DNA of 64,000 bases from Microbacterium esteraromaticum (GTDB taxonomy: Bacteria > Actinomycetota > Actinomycetes > Actinomycetales > Microbacteriaceae): NCBI RefSeq assembly GCF_017303215.1, contig NZ_JAEMWU010000001.1:1488001-1552000 (forward strand). The letters run 5' to 3'. Every line of letters starts with the position of its first letter. Position 1 is the stretch's first letter. This document shows, piece by piece, positions 42,936 to 51,587 of the stretch. The position numbers and the translations under genes were made by a program. The notes beneath the pieces were generated by a model. That model was not told where the DNA came from. It ran no database searches and was given only the letters and a program-made list of their open reading frames with translations.

Positions 42936-44164
42936 GTGCGTTTCCCCACGTGGTCATCGCGTCGCGCCTGTTCCCACCGGAGGTGAGTGCGGGGGCGTTT
43001 CGTCTGGGCGCTCTCGCCCGTGTGCTGGCAGAGAAGCACGCCGACGTGACGGTGCTCACCACGAAACCACCGTCCCACGCGCCGGAGATCTCGGACGCGG
43101 AGGGCGTATCGGTACGACGATGGCCTGTCCTGCGGGATGCCGGCGGCAACGTCCGCGGGTACATCCAGTACCTCAGCTTCGACGTCCCGCTCGCCGTTCG
43201 ACTGCTCGCTACCCGCTTCGACGTGGCCGTCGCCGAGTCGCCTCCCACGACAGGGCTGGTCGTCGCCGTGATCGCCGCTCTGAAACGTCGCCGATTCGTG
43301 TACTACGCCGCGGACGTCTGGACGGACGGCGTCATCTCCATGGGCGCACCCTCCATCGTGGTGTCGCTGATGCGGTGGATGGAACGGATCGTGTTGCGAA
43401 AGGCTGCCAGCATTATCTCGGTGTCGGACGAGGTCACTGAGCGCCTTAAGCTGCTTGGTGCCGCTGCGGAACGCGTCGTCACGGTCGGGAACGGTATCGA
43501 CACCGACGTCTTCACTCCTGACGCCGTTGCCCCATCCGATGAACGGTACTTCGTCTACACCGGCACCATGTCCGAATGGCAACAGCCCGACATCTTTATC
43601 CGCGCCTTCGCCCAGATCGCCGACGAGGCCACCGACGTGCACTTGCGGTTCTTCGGTCAGGGCGCCGTCGAACAGAATCTTCGCACGCTCGCTTCGGAAC
43701 TCGTGCCGGGGCGGGTGCACTTCGGGGGGGTGGTGAGCCCACTGAACTCGGCATCCTGGATCCGCGGCGCGGTGGCATCCCTAGTGAGTATCGTGCCGGG
43801 CATCGGCTACGACTTCGCCAAACCTACGAAGACCTACGCTGCGGCGGCGGTCGGCACGCCCGTGTTGTTCGCCGGACCAGCTGCCGGCGCAGCGCTCGTG
43901 CGGGATGCAGGGCTCGGGCACGCCGTGGATTTCACGCCCGAGGCCGTGGCGGATGCGATGCGTTCGCTGCTCGTCTCGGCCACGGACGGCGGCACAGAAC
44001 GAGAGCGTCCGCACCGCTCTGGATGGGCACTTCAGCACGTCTCACTGCGCGCCGTCGCCGAGCGTGTGGCTCAAGCTGTCACACAGGTCGCTGGACGACG
44101 CACGAGTAAACTCGAACTCATCTCCCGCACGGAACGCCACGGGAGCGAAAGGCAGACATCGTGA
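42932..44164 (+). CDS. family 4 glycosyltransferase
   Basis: A 410-residue GT-B enzyme. The N-terminal domain starts VVIASRLFPPEVSAGAFRLG and has DVWTDGVISMGAPS, typical of WbuB/capsule GT4 enzymes that use N-acetylated sugars. The donor region shows YTGTMSEWQQPDIFIRAF, RFFGQGAVE and DFAKPTKTYAAAAVGTPV. The GTG at 42932 overlaps the DUF2304 stop; the longer upstream reading is rejected. It lies directly before the Wbp sugar genes and could transfer their product. Confidence 0.85.
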   Translation: MSAFPHVVIASRLFPPEVSAGAFRLGALARVLAEKHADVTVLTTKPPSHAPEISDAEGVSVRRWPVLRDAGGNVRGYIQYLSFDVPLAVRLLATRFDVAVAESPPTTGLVVAVIAALKRRRFVYYAADVWTDGVISMGAPSIVVSLMRWMERIVLRKAASIISVSDEVTERLKLLGAAAERVVTVGNGIDTDVFTPDAVAPSDERYFVYTGTMSEWQQPDIFIRAFAQIADEATDVHLRFFGQGAVEQNLRTLASELVPGRVHFGGVVSPLNSASWIRGAVASLVSIVPGIGYDFAKPTKTYAAAAVGTPVLFAGPAAGAALVRDAGLGHAVDFTPEAVADAMRSLLVSATDGGTERERPHRSGWALQHVSLRAVAERVAQAVTQVAGRRTSKLELISRTERHGSERQTS

Positions 44165-44772
44165 CTCATTCCTCTGCCGTGCGGATCGTCGAGTCCGCCG
44201 ACGTCTCGCCGGATGCTCAGGTCGGCGACGGGTCGTCGATCTGGCATCTTGCCCAGGTACGCGAGCACGTGAAGATGGGCGAGAATTGCATCGTCGGTCG
44301 CGGGGCCTACATCGGCACTGGCGTCGAGATGGGCGACAACTGCAAGGTGCAGAACTACGCCCTCGTGTACGAGCCGGCACGACTCGCCGACGGCGTGTTC
44401 ATCGGCCCGGCCGTGGTACTCACCAACGACACCTACCCGCGCGCCATCAACGCCGACGGCACGCTGAAGAGTGCTCACGACTGGGAGCCCGTCGGGGTGA
44501 CCATCGAGCGTGGAGCGGCGATCGGCGCCCGCTCCACCTGCGTCGCTCCCGTCACGATCGGCGCATGGGCAACAGTCGCCGCCGGTGCGGTAGTCGTGAA
44601 AGACGTGCCCGCCTACGCGCTCGTCGCCGGTGTTCCCGCGCGACGCATCGGCTGGGTGGGGGAATCCGGTGTACCGCTGGCGGCGGGCGAAGAGGCAGAC
44701 ACCTGGATCTGCCCGGCTACGGGCGACCGATTCATCGAGACCAACGGAATTCTGACCAAGGAGATCGTGTGA
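44161..44772 (+). CDS. wbpD: WbpD-like N-acetyltransferase
   Basis: A 203-residue left-handed beta-helix acetyltransferase with hexapeptide repeats (VGDGSSIWHLAQV, MGENCIVGRGAYIGTGVEMG, VAPVTIGAWATVAAGAVV). It matches WbpD/WlbB enzymes that acetylate the 3-amino group of UDP-2-acetamido-3-amino-glucuronate using acetyl-CoA. A candidate catalytic Asn/Lys region is KVQNYALVYEP. The neighbours are the matching aminotransferase and oxidase, which firmly supports the role. GTGA overlaps on both sides. Confidence 0.85.
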   Translation: MTHSSAVRIVESADVSPDAQVGDGSSIWHLAQVREHVKMGENCIVGRGAYIGTGVEMGDNCKVQNYALVYEPARLADGVFIGPAVVLTNDTYPRAINADGTLKSAHDWEPVGVTIERGAAIGARSTCVAPVTIGAWATVAAGAVVVKDVPAYALVAGVPARRIGWVGESGVPLAAGEEADTWICPATGDRFIETNGILTKEIV

Positions 44773-45866
44773 GCGAGTTCATTCCCCCGGCGAAGCCGAT
44801 CATCGGCGACGAGGAGCGTGAGGCGGTCGACCGTGTCCTGCGCAGTGGCATGGTGGCTCAGGGGCCCGAGGTGGCGACGTTCGAGGAGGAGTTCTCCGCC
44901 CACTTCGTTCCCGGCCGTCCATCGGTGGCCGTCAACTCCGGTACTGCTGGTCTCCACCTTGGTCTGCTGGCCGCGGGTGTCGGCCCCGGGGATGAGGTCA
45001 TCGTCCCGTCGTTCACCTTTGCAGCGACCGGCAACTCCGTCGCGCTGACCGGAGCCACCCCAGTTTTCGTTGACATCGAGCCCGAGACTTTTACGCTCGA
45101 TCCGGAGGCTGTCGCGGACGCGATCACGTCTAAGACGAAGGGCATCCTCCCGGTGCACCTGTACGGTCACCCTGCCCACATGCGCGAACTGGAGGCGCTC
45201 GCAGCCGACCGCGGCCTAGCGCTCTACGAGGATGCGGCGCAGGCCCACGGCGCAGCGTTGGACGGTCGTCCCGTCGGCTCGTTCGGTGAGTTTGCGATGT
45301 TCAGCCTGTACCCGACGAAGAACATGACCAGCGGCGAGGGCGGCATGGTCACCACGGCCACCGCTGAGATTGCGCGCCAGGTCAAGCTGCTGCGCAACCA
45401 GGGCATGGAGCGGCAGTACGAGAACGAAGTCATCGGTTTCAACGCCCGCATGACCGACATCCACGCAGCGATCGGTCGTGTCCAGCTGACGAAGGTCGAC
45501 GCCTGGACGGCGACCCGCCAGCAGAACGCAGCCTTCCTCGACGCCAACCTCCGTGGCGTGGTCGTCCCGCCGGTCGCGAACGGTGCGGTGCACGTCTATC
45601 ACCAGTACACGGTGCGCGTTCCCGAAGACCGCGACGGATTCGTCAAGGCGCTGAAGGAAGAGCACAACGTCGGGGCCGGGGTCTACTACCCGATCCCGAA
45701 CCACCGTCTGCCCTCGCTAGCCCCGTACGCTCCGGGTCTGGACCTGCCTGCGACCGAGCGCGCGGCCCGCGAGGTTGCCTCTCTTCCGGTGCACCCGTCG
45801 CTGTCGCAGAACGACCTGGAGCGCATCGTCGCCGCAGTCAATGCCGTCGCCGGAGCGGGTGCCTGA
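44769..45866 (+). CDS. wbpE: WbpE-like sugar aminotransferase (DegT/DnrJ/EryC1)
   Basis: A 365-residue PLP enzyme that aminates C3 of UDP-2-acetamido-3-keto-glucuronate, with glutamate as donor in the known WbpE. The PLP lysine is K184 in YPTKNMTSGEGG, and EDAAQAHGA (154-162) holds the Asp/Gln that contact the cofactor. The NSGTAGLHLGL segment binds phosphate. It sits between the acetyltransferase and oxidase genes, overlapping them by four bases and one base. Confidence 0.88.
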   Translation: MSEFIPPAKPIIGDEEREAVDRVLRSGMVAQGPEVATFEEEFSAHFVPGRPSVAVNSGTAGLHLGLLAAGVGPGDEVIVPSFTFAATGNSVALTGATPVFVDIEPETFTLDPEAVADAITSKTKGILPVHLYGHPAHMRELEALAADRGLALYEDAAQAHGAALDGRPVGSFGEFAMFSLYPTKNMTSGEGGMVTTATAEIARQVKLLRNQGMERQYENEVIGFNARMTDIHAAIGRVQLTKVDAWTATRQQNAAFLDANLRGVVVPPVANGAVHVYHQYTVRVPEDRDGFVKALKEEHNVGAGVYYPIPNHRLPSLAPYAPGLDLPATERAAREVASLPVHPSLSQNDLERIVAAVNAVAGAGA

Positions 45867-46849
45867 TGGCCCTGCGCGCAGGCCTCCTCGGCGTCGGGAT
45901 GATGGGACGCCACCACGCCCGGGTGCTGCGTGAACTCGATGGCGTCGATCTCGTCGCCATCGCCGACCCCGGCGGTGACCCGCACGGAGTCTCTGGAGAC
46001 CTCGAGGTGCTGCCCGATATCGATGCCCTCATCGCGCAAGGCATCGATATCGCTGTCGTCGCCGTCCCGACGCGTTTCCACGAGGATGCGGCGCTCAAAC
46101 TGTCCGCCGCCGGCGTGCACACGCTCGTGGAGAAGCCGATCGCACACAGCCTTGAGGCAGGGCGACGTATGGTCGCCGCCTTCGCCGACGCCGGGCTCGT
46201 CGGCGCGGTCGGGCACATCGAACGCTTCAACCCCGCCCTGCAAGAGCTGCGGCGACGTATCGAAGCGGGCGAACTCGGCGCCGTCTACCAGGTCGTTACG
46301 CGCCGGCAGGGGCCCTTCCCCGCACGTATCGCCGACGTCGGCGTCGCGAAAGATCTCGCATCCCATGACGTGGACCTCACCGCGTGGGTGGTGCAATCCG
46401 ACTACGACCGCGTGTTCGCGCAGACGGCATTCAAGTCCGGGCGCGAGCACGAGGACATGATCACCATCACGGGCCGTACGACGTCCGGCGTCATCGTCAA
46501 CAACATCGTCAACTGGCTGAGCCCCATGAAAGAGCGCCTCACCGTCGTCACGGGGGAGAAGGGCGCCTTCGTCGCCGACACCTCGACCGGTGACCTCACC
46601 TTCTACGCCAACGGCACCATCCCGCTGGAGTGGGAATCCGTCTCTTCGTTCCGTGGGGTGTCCGAGGGGGATGTCACCCGGTATGCCTTCGCCAAGCGCG
46701 AGCCGCTGAAGGTCGAGCACGAGGCATTCCGCGACGCCGTGCTCGGACACCAGACGGATGTTGTCACCATGGAGCAGGGATTGCGTACCCTCACCGTTGT
46801 AGAGGCGGCGCTGGAATCGGCACGTACCGGCGAATCCAAGACCGTCTGA
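45866..46849 (+). CDS. wbpB: WbpB-like UDP-sugar 3-dehydrogenase (Gfo/Idh/MocA)
   Basis: A 327-residue NAD-dependent oxidoreductase. The Rossmann loop is GVGMMGRHHARVL (9-21) and the family Lys is in LVEKPIAHSLEAG. Known WbpB oxidises C3 of UDP-GlcNAc-uronate and works coupled to WbpE through alpha-ketoglutarate. A candidate catalytic pair is the H in GHIERFNP and the ASHDVDLTAW segment. ATG overlaps the wbpE stop (TGATG). Confidence 0.85.
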   Translation: MALRAGLLGVGMMGRHHARVLRELDGVDLVAIADPGGDPHGVSGDLEVLPDIDALIAQGIDIAVVAVPTRFHEDAALKLSAAGVHTLVEKPIAHSLEAGRRMVAAFADAGLVGAVGHIERFNPALQELRRRIEAGELGAVYQVVTRRQGPFPARIADVGVAKDLASHDVDLTAWVVQSDYDRVFAQTAFKSGREHEDMITITGRTTSGVIVNNIVNWLSPMKERLTVVTGEKGAFVADTSTGDLTFYANGTIPLEWESVSSFRGVSEGDVTRYAFAKREPLKVEHEAFRDAVLGHQTDVVTMEQGLRTLTVVEAALESARTGESKTV

Positions 46850-46856
46850 ACTGTTC

Positions 46857-48635
46857 ATGAAGCTCATCCTCACCACGCTCCGACGGCTCATGCCGTACTT
46901 GCCGGCGAACGCGCGCCGCTTCCTCATCGGCTACGGTGCGCTGACCGCACTGCTCTCGGTGATTGACGTGATCGCTCTCATGCTCCTCGCGCTCGTGCTC
47001 GCGGCGGCCGCCGCGGGCAACGCCGTCTCGTTGCCGGTGGTCGGTGAGCTCCCCCCAGACAGTCTGCCGTGGTTGATTGCCGTGCTGTCCGTCCTCGTAG
47101 TGGCGAAGTCGGCAGCCAACGTCGGCTTGCAGTGGGTGGCAACGCGTCGTTTCGCGTCATACGAGCTTGCTATCGGAGAGCGTCTCTTCTCGGCGTACAT
47201 CCGTGCTCCGTGGACCGAACGCCTTGGACGGAACACGGCGCAGATCGTGCAGATGGCAGACACCGGTATCGCGAACGTGGTCGCCGGATTCCTCCTGCCG
47301 GTCACGACCCTGCCCGGCCTCGTCGTCACTTCTCTCGGTGTGGCAGGGGTCATCGTTTTCGCCCAGCCTCTGACCGCACTCATCACCGTGGTCTACCTCG
47401 GTGGAATCGCGATGTTGCAGTACGCCGTCCTCGGCAGCAAGACCCGCCAAGCGGGCCGCGTCGCCCGTGACTCGGCGCTACGTGTGGCCGCGTTGATCTC
47501 GGGTATGGTCGCTGCGCTGAAGGAGATCACGCTGCGTGGCAAGGCCGGCGAAGTAGAGACGGTTGTCCGGAACCAACGCGCCCTCACCGCACGTGCGCGA
47601 GCCAACGTCAGCTTCCTGTCAGCCGTGCCGCGCTTCGTTTTCGACTCGGCCATCATCGGCGGATTCCTGCTCACCGGAGGCGTTGCCTTCGTCGTTGACG
47701 GGATCGAGGGTGCCATCGCTGCGATCGCCCTCTTCGGTATTGCCGGATTCCGACTCGTCCCCGCGCTGACCGGATTTCAATCCGTCATCACCAGGACGGT
47801 CACGGCCGCGCCGTACGTGGATGCCGTTATCGGTGACATCGATGCCAGTGAGGTGTACCTGCGTGAGCAGGAACAGCTGGGGCAGAAGCCGCTCCCGGCA
47901 CAGCCGCGCGTGTTGTCCCTGGCGGACGTCGGATTCACCTACCCGGGCTCCGGGGTCCCTGCCGTGGCCGACGTCAGCCTGACAGTGCCGATGGGGGGAA
48001 CGGTCGGCATCGCAGGCTCCTCGGGTGCCGGTAAGTCCACGCTCGTCGACCTGCTCCTCGGACTCATCACCCAGACGGACGGGACGATCGATATCGACGG
48101 CCAGCCTCTGGAGGAAGTGCTCGCCGCCTGGCGGCGCCATGTCGGGTATGTACCCCAGGATGTGACGCTTTTCGACGGCACCATCGCTCAGAACATTGCA
48201 CTGACCTGGGGCGACGATGCAGATCTCGAACGTGCGGAGCGGGCGGCCCGTAGGGCGCAGCTGTGGGACGTGATCGCCCAGCGCGACGGCGGCTTGCACT
48301 CGCGGGTCGGAGAGCGCGGTCTGACGCTCTCCGGCGGACAGCGCCAGCGTTTGGGCATCGCGCGCGCCCTTTACGCGGAGCCTCTCGTGCTCGTCCTCGA
48401 CGAAGCGACGAGCGCGCTGGATACAAAGACCGAGGCCGATGTCAGCGAGGCGATTCGCAACCTCCACGGCGAGGTCACGGTCATCGCTGTTGCTCATCGA
48501 CTGTCGACCATCCGCAACTTCGACCAGATCGTCTTCATGAAAGACGGCGGCGTCGCCGCCGCGGGGACATTCGACGAGGTTGTGGCGCTCAGTGACGACT
48601 TCGCCGTACAGGCTCGACTCGCGGGGCTCGCGTGA
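46857..48635 (+). CDS. PglK-like ABC flippase for lipid-linked oligosaccharide
   Basis: A 592-residue full half-transporter: six membrane segments in residues 20-320, then an ATPase with Walker A GSSGAGKST (K393), LSGGQRQRLGIARAL and LVLDEATSAL. The overall form is ABC exporter type I, like Campylobacter PglK or MsbA, which flip lipid-linked glycans. Context with sugar-uronate genes and four glycosyltransferases supports a glycan-lipid cargo over a drug. No clear ribosome site precedes the ATG. The next gene overlaps by GTGA. Confidence 0.82.
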   Translation: MKLILTTLRRLMPYLPANARRFLIGYGALTALLSVIDVIALMLLALVLAAAAAGNAVSLPVVGELPPDSLPWLIAVLSVLVVAKSAANVGLQWVATRRFASYELAIGERLFSAYIRAPWTERLGRNTAQIVQMADTGIANVVAGFLLPVTTLPGLVVTSLGVAGVIVFAQPLTALITVVYLGGIAMLQYAVLGSKTRQAGRVARDSALRVAALISGMVAALKEITLRGKAGEVETVVRNQRALTARARANVSFLSAVPRFVFDSAIIGGFLLTGGVAFVVDGIEGAIAAIALFGIAGFRLVPALTGFQSVITRTVTAAPYVDAVIGDIDASEVYLREQEQLGQKPLPAQPRVLSLADVGFTYPGSGVPAVADVSLTVPMGGTVGIAGSSGAGKSTLVDLLLGLITQTDGTIDIDGQPLEEVLAAWRRHVGYVPQDVTLFDGTIAQNIALTWGDDADLERAERAARRAQLWDVIAQRDGGLHSRVGERGLTLSGGQRQRLGIARALYAEPLVLVLDEATSALDTKTEADVSEAIRNLHGEVTVIAVAHRLSTIRNFDQIVFMKDGGVAAAGTFDEVVALSDDFAVQARLAGLA

Positions 48636-49837
48636 GCCGCATCGTCGCGTCGTTGACGTCCAAGGCACGGATCGCACTCCGCCTCGCAAAGGCGCGGCTG
48701 CCCGATCGACTGTCCGTTCTCACCCTGGCTGAGCAGGATCGCTATGATCCCGCCGCGATCCCCGATCCGATTCAGCCGCCCGAAGGGAACGTTCGGGTGA
48801 TGATCGGCCCCGCGAACTTCGCCGGGCAGGGTCACGCATGGGCACGTGCCGCTGAGCGACTCGACGGGGTTGCCGCGCTGAACATGCAGTATCGGAGCCG
48901 TGCGGACTACGGATTCCCCGCGGACTACGCGGTGCCCGAGTCGATCTGGTCGTTCTCACGTCGCTGGGGTGTTCGACAGCGTGCTGCCGTGGGGGCAGGA
49001 TTCACCCACGTACTCTACGAAGCCGAACGAGCGCTCTTCGGTGCCGCAAACGACAAGATCGTGACTCGAGAGGCGAGGTGGCTTCGACGGCATGGCGTCA
49101 ATGTCGGCATGATCTGCCATGGCACCGACATCCGATTGCCATCACGCCACCGCGAGATCGACCCTTACTCGCCCTTCCACGACGCGGATCCGGATTGGGT
49201 CGCGTCGTTGGAGGCACGTGCCCGCGCGAACCATGCGGTCCTCGATCGGGTCGGTGCCCCTGTCTTCGTGTCCACTCCCGAGATGGTGTTGGATCGACCG
49301 GACGCCACATGGTTGCCAGTGGTCGTGCACGCAGATCGCTGGGTGACGTCCGCGCCGGTGCTCAGCCGCGAGGTGCCGGTCGTGCTGCACGCACCCACCA
49401 ACCCGCAAGTGAAGGGAACCCATCGCATCGAGCCGGTCGTCGATGCGCTGCACGGCGAGGGGCTGATCGACTACCGCCGCGTCATCAAGGTCCCGGCCGC
49501 TGAGATGCCCGCCCTGTACGCAGACGCCGACATCGTCCTCGAGCAGTTCGCGCTCGGCATGTACTCCGTGACCGCCGTCGAGGCCATGGCCGCAGGGCGC
49601 CTCGTGATCGCCCACGTGCACGAACAGGTGCGCGATCATGTCCGCGAGATCACGGGCCTGGAGATCCCGGTCGTTTCCGCGACGCCCGACACGCTTGACG
49701 CGGTGCTGCGCGATGTGCGAAAGAACCGCGAACACTACCAGGAGATCGCGGCCCGCGGCCCAGAGTTCGTGGATGCGGTGCATAACGGCGATCTCGCCGC
49801 TCGTGTGCTCGCACCGTTCCTTGGGGCAACGGCATGA
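48632..49837 (+). CDS. GT-B glycosyltransferase
   Basis: A 401-residue glycosyltransferase-like protein. After a basic N-terminal helix, VRVMIGPANFAGQGHAWARAAE starts the acceptor domain, with MICHGTDIRLPSRH in the middle. The donor domain has VVLHAPTNPQVKGTHRI and the Glu region EQFALGMYSVTAVEAMAAGR, a family 4-type pattern. Acceptor and donor are unknown. Coupled by 4-nt overlaps to the flippase upstream and the next transferase. Confidence 0.78.
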   Translation: MSRIVASLTSKARIALRLAKARLPDRLSVLTLAEQDRYDPAAIPDPIQPPEGNVRVMIGPANFAGQGHAWARAAERLDGVAALNMQYRSRADYGFPADYAVPESIWSFSRRWGVRQRAAVGAGFTHVLYEAERALFGAANDKIVTREARWLRRHGVNVGMICHGTDIRLPSRHREIDPYSPFHDADPDWVASLEARARANHAVLDRVGAPVFVSTPEMVLDRPDATWLPVVVHADRWVTSAPVLSREVPVVLHAPTNPQVKGTHRIEPVVDALHGEGLIDYRRVIKVPAAEMPALYADADIVLEQFALGMYSVTAVEAMAAGRLVIAHVHEQVRDHVREITGLEIPVVSATPDTLDAVLRDVRKNREHYQEIAARGPEFVDAVHNGDLAARVLAPFLGATA

Positions 49838-51162
49838 AACCACACCTCCTTCTCACCGCATGGGCGTTCCCGCCGGCGCGGACCAGTGGAGTTCACCGTG
49901 CTGCCGGCCTAGCGAGAGCCTTCGTCGCGGGGGGCTGGGATGTCACCGTCCTCACCGCCCCGCGGGAGACCTTTGCTCGTCAGGCACTGATCGACGAGAG
50001 CGCCGCTGCGGGTCTCGCGACTGCCGTTCGCATCGTCGAGGTGCCGTTCGCCTCGCAGGCGTACGACCTGGACGTCTCCGAGTGGTCGTGGATGCGAGCG
50101 CGCCAGCCCGAGCTGTGGAACGGTTTGCGGCTCACCCGAGAACGCAGGAGCTTCCCTGAGCCGGGCTTCGGTTTGTGGCGCCGTGAGCTCGAACGTGCCG
50201 CGGAGAACGTGCACCGCGAGCGTGCGGTGGACCTCGCGCTCGGCACCGCCAATCCCCATGTCGACTTCACACCCGGTCATCACCTCAAGCAGCGTTTCGG
50301 AGTGCCAACAGTGATGGATTTCCGGGACGCTTGGACCGTCGACGTCTTTAGCGGCAACGATCGTACGGACGCCTCAGAAGCCGAACGCAAGGTCGAGCGA
50401 GAGCTTCTCCTCTCCGCCGACCGTGTCTGGTTCGTCAATGAGCCCATCCGGCGCTGGCATGCGGAACGTCACCCGAGTGTCTCCGAACGCATGCGCGTCG
50501 TCTCTAACGGGTTCGACCTCGTCGACGGACGCTCACCCGCGGTTCCTTACCGGAGGATCGACGCCGAGGCAGGGCTCACCTTCGGGTACGTGGGCACCAT
50601 CAACTTCGGGCAGTTCCCCGCCGAAGCTCTTTTCGCCGGTTGGTCTCTGGCACGCTCACAAGACCAGCTGATGGCCAGGTCACGACTCATTCTGCGTGGC
50701 CACCTCGGCCGCACCGGGGTGGCGAGCCCGCAACTTCAATCGCTCCTCGACGCGGCGTCCATCGACGACGTGGTCTACCGAGGCCCGGTCGCCAAATCCG
50801 ACCTTGCCGATACTTACGCGCAATTCGACGCCCTGGTGCTCGCGCTCGCGAGCGGGCCCGGTGTCACCAGTGGTAAAGTCTTCGAATTCGCTGCTACCGG
50901 ACTCCCTGTCGTGTCCGTCCACGACCCGGACAGCGCGGCGACGGACATCATGCGAACCTCGCCCGCTTGGGAGGCCAGCACTTCTCTGGAGGCCCAGGAC
51001 ATCGCCGACGCGTTCATTCGCACCGCTCGACGTGCGCGTGAGCAGTCCCCAGCGGAACGCGATGCGACGATCGCGTGGGGTGCCCAGTGGGAACGGGGCG
51101 CGCAACTCGCAGAAGGTGTCCGCGAACTGACGGCGTTCGTGAACGAAAGGAAGTCGAAGTGA
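49834..51162 (+). CDS. GT-B glycosyltransferase, paralogue A
   Basis: A 442-residue GT4-like protein beginning HLLLTAWAFPPARTSGVHRA. It shares many blocks with the transferase at 51584: GWDVTVLTAPRETF, GTANPHVDFTPGHHL, WFVNEPIRRWH and VTSGKVFEFAATGLPVVS. These long blocks mark the two as tandem paralogues separated by a small gene. The family 4 E-x7-E region is reduced to GKVFEFAATGLP, as in WfgS/WfeV-like enzymes. Sugar unknown. Confidence 0.8.
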   Translation: MKPHLLLTAWAFPPARTSGVHRAAGLARAFVAGGWDVTVLTAPRETFARQALIDESAAAGLATAVRIVEVPFASQAYDLDVSEWSWMRARQPELWNGLRLTRERRSFPEPGFGLWRRELERAAENVHRERAVDLALGTANPHVDFTPGHHLKQRFGVPTVMDFRDAWTVDVFSGNDRTDASEAERKVERELLLSADRVWFVNEPIRRWHAERHPSVSERMRVVSNGFDLVDGRSPAVPYRRIDAEAGLTFGYVGTINFGQFPAEALFAGWSLARSQDQLMARSRLILRGHLGRTGVASPQLQSLLDAASIDDVVYRGPVAKSDLADTYAQFDALVLALASGPGVTSGKVFEFAATGLPVVSVHDPDSAATDIMRTSPAWEASTSLEAQDIADAFIRTARRAREQSPAERDATIAWGAQWERGAQLAEGVRELTAFVNERKSK

Positions 51163-51587
51163 AGATCGTGATCCTTGCTCCGGGAGGTGGGTACGATGCT
51201 TCGGCACTGCCGATGATCCCGACGGACTCTCAAGTGAGCGTCCTCGGATTCGAGTCTTCGCCCGAGGTCGTCGGCACAGTTGTCCCCTTGCAGCGCCCCG
51301 GTGGGTGGCGAGCAAAGCTGACCGCCGCCGCGGCAAGGACGATGCTAGGGCGCGTGCTGCTCCGGCTGACCCCGCTTGATCCCGGGGTGGTCTACTGGCG
51401 CGCTACGCAGGCCTCTGACGTGGCTCGCAAGGCCATCCGTGACGCTGACCTGCTTGTGGCCTCCGAACGGGATGCCGCCTACGCAGCCTGGAGGTGGCAT
51501 CGCGCACATGCGAAGGTCGGTCGTCAGGTGGGATCCGTTTTCGGCTACCCGGCCGCGCGGGCAGCGATCGAGCGAGCATCCGCATGA
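51159..51587 (+). CDS. small unknown protein between two paralogous glycosyltransferases
   Basis: A 142-residue protein I do not recognise. It begins VKIVILAPGGGYDASALPM, a Rossmann-like first strand and loop, then a DSQVSVLGFESSPEVVGTVVPL segment and a basic helical C-terminal half (KAIRDADLLVASERDAAYAAWRWHRAH). It resembles the first half of a GT-B acceptor domain without the rest. GTG start overlaps the upstream stop, and its stop overlaps the next gene's ATG; both overlaps show it is translated within the operon. Confidence 0.7.
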   Translation: MKIVILAPGGGYDASALPMIPTDSQVSVLGFESSPEVVGTVVPLQRPGGWRAKLTAAAARTMLGRVLLRLTPLDPGVVYWRATQASDVARKAIRDADLLVASERDAAYAAWRWHRAHAKVGRQVGSVFGYPAARAAIERASA

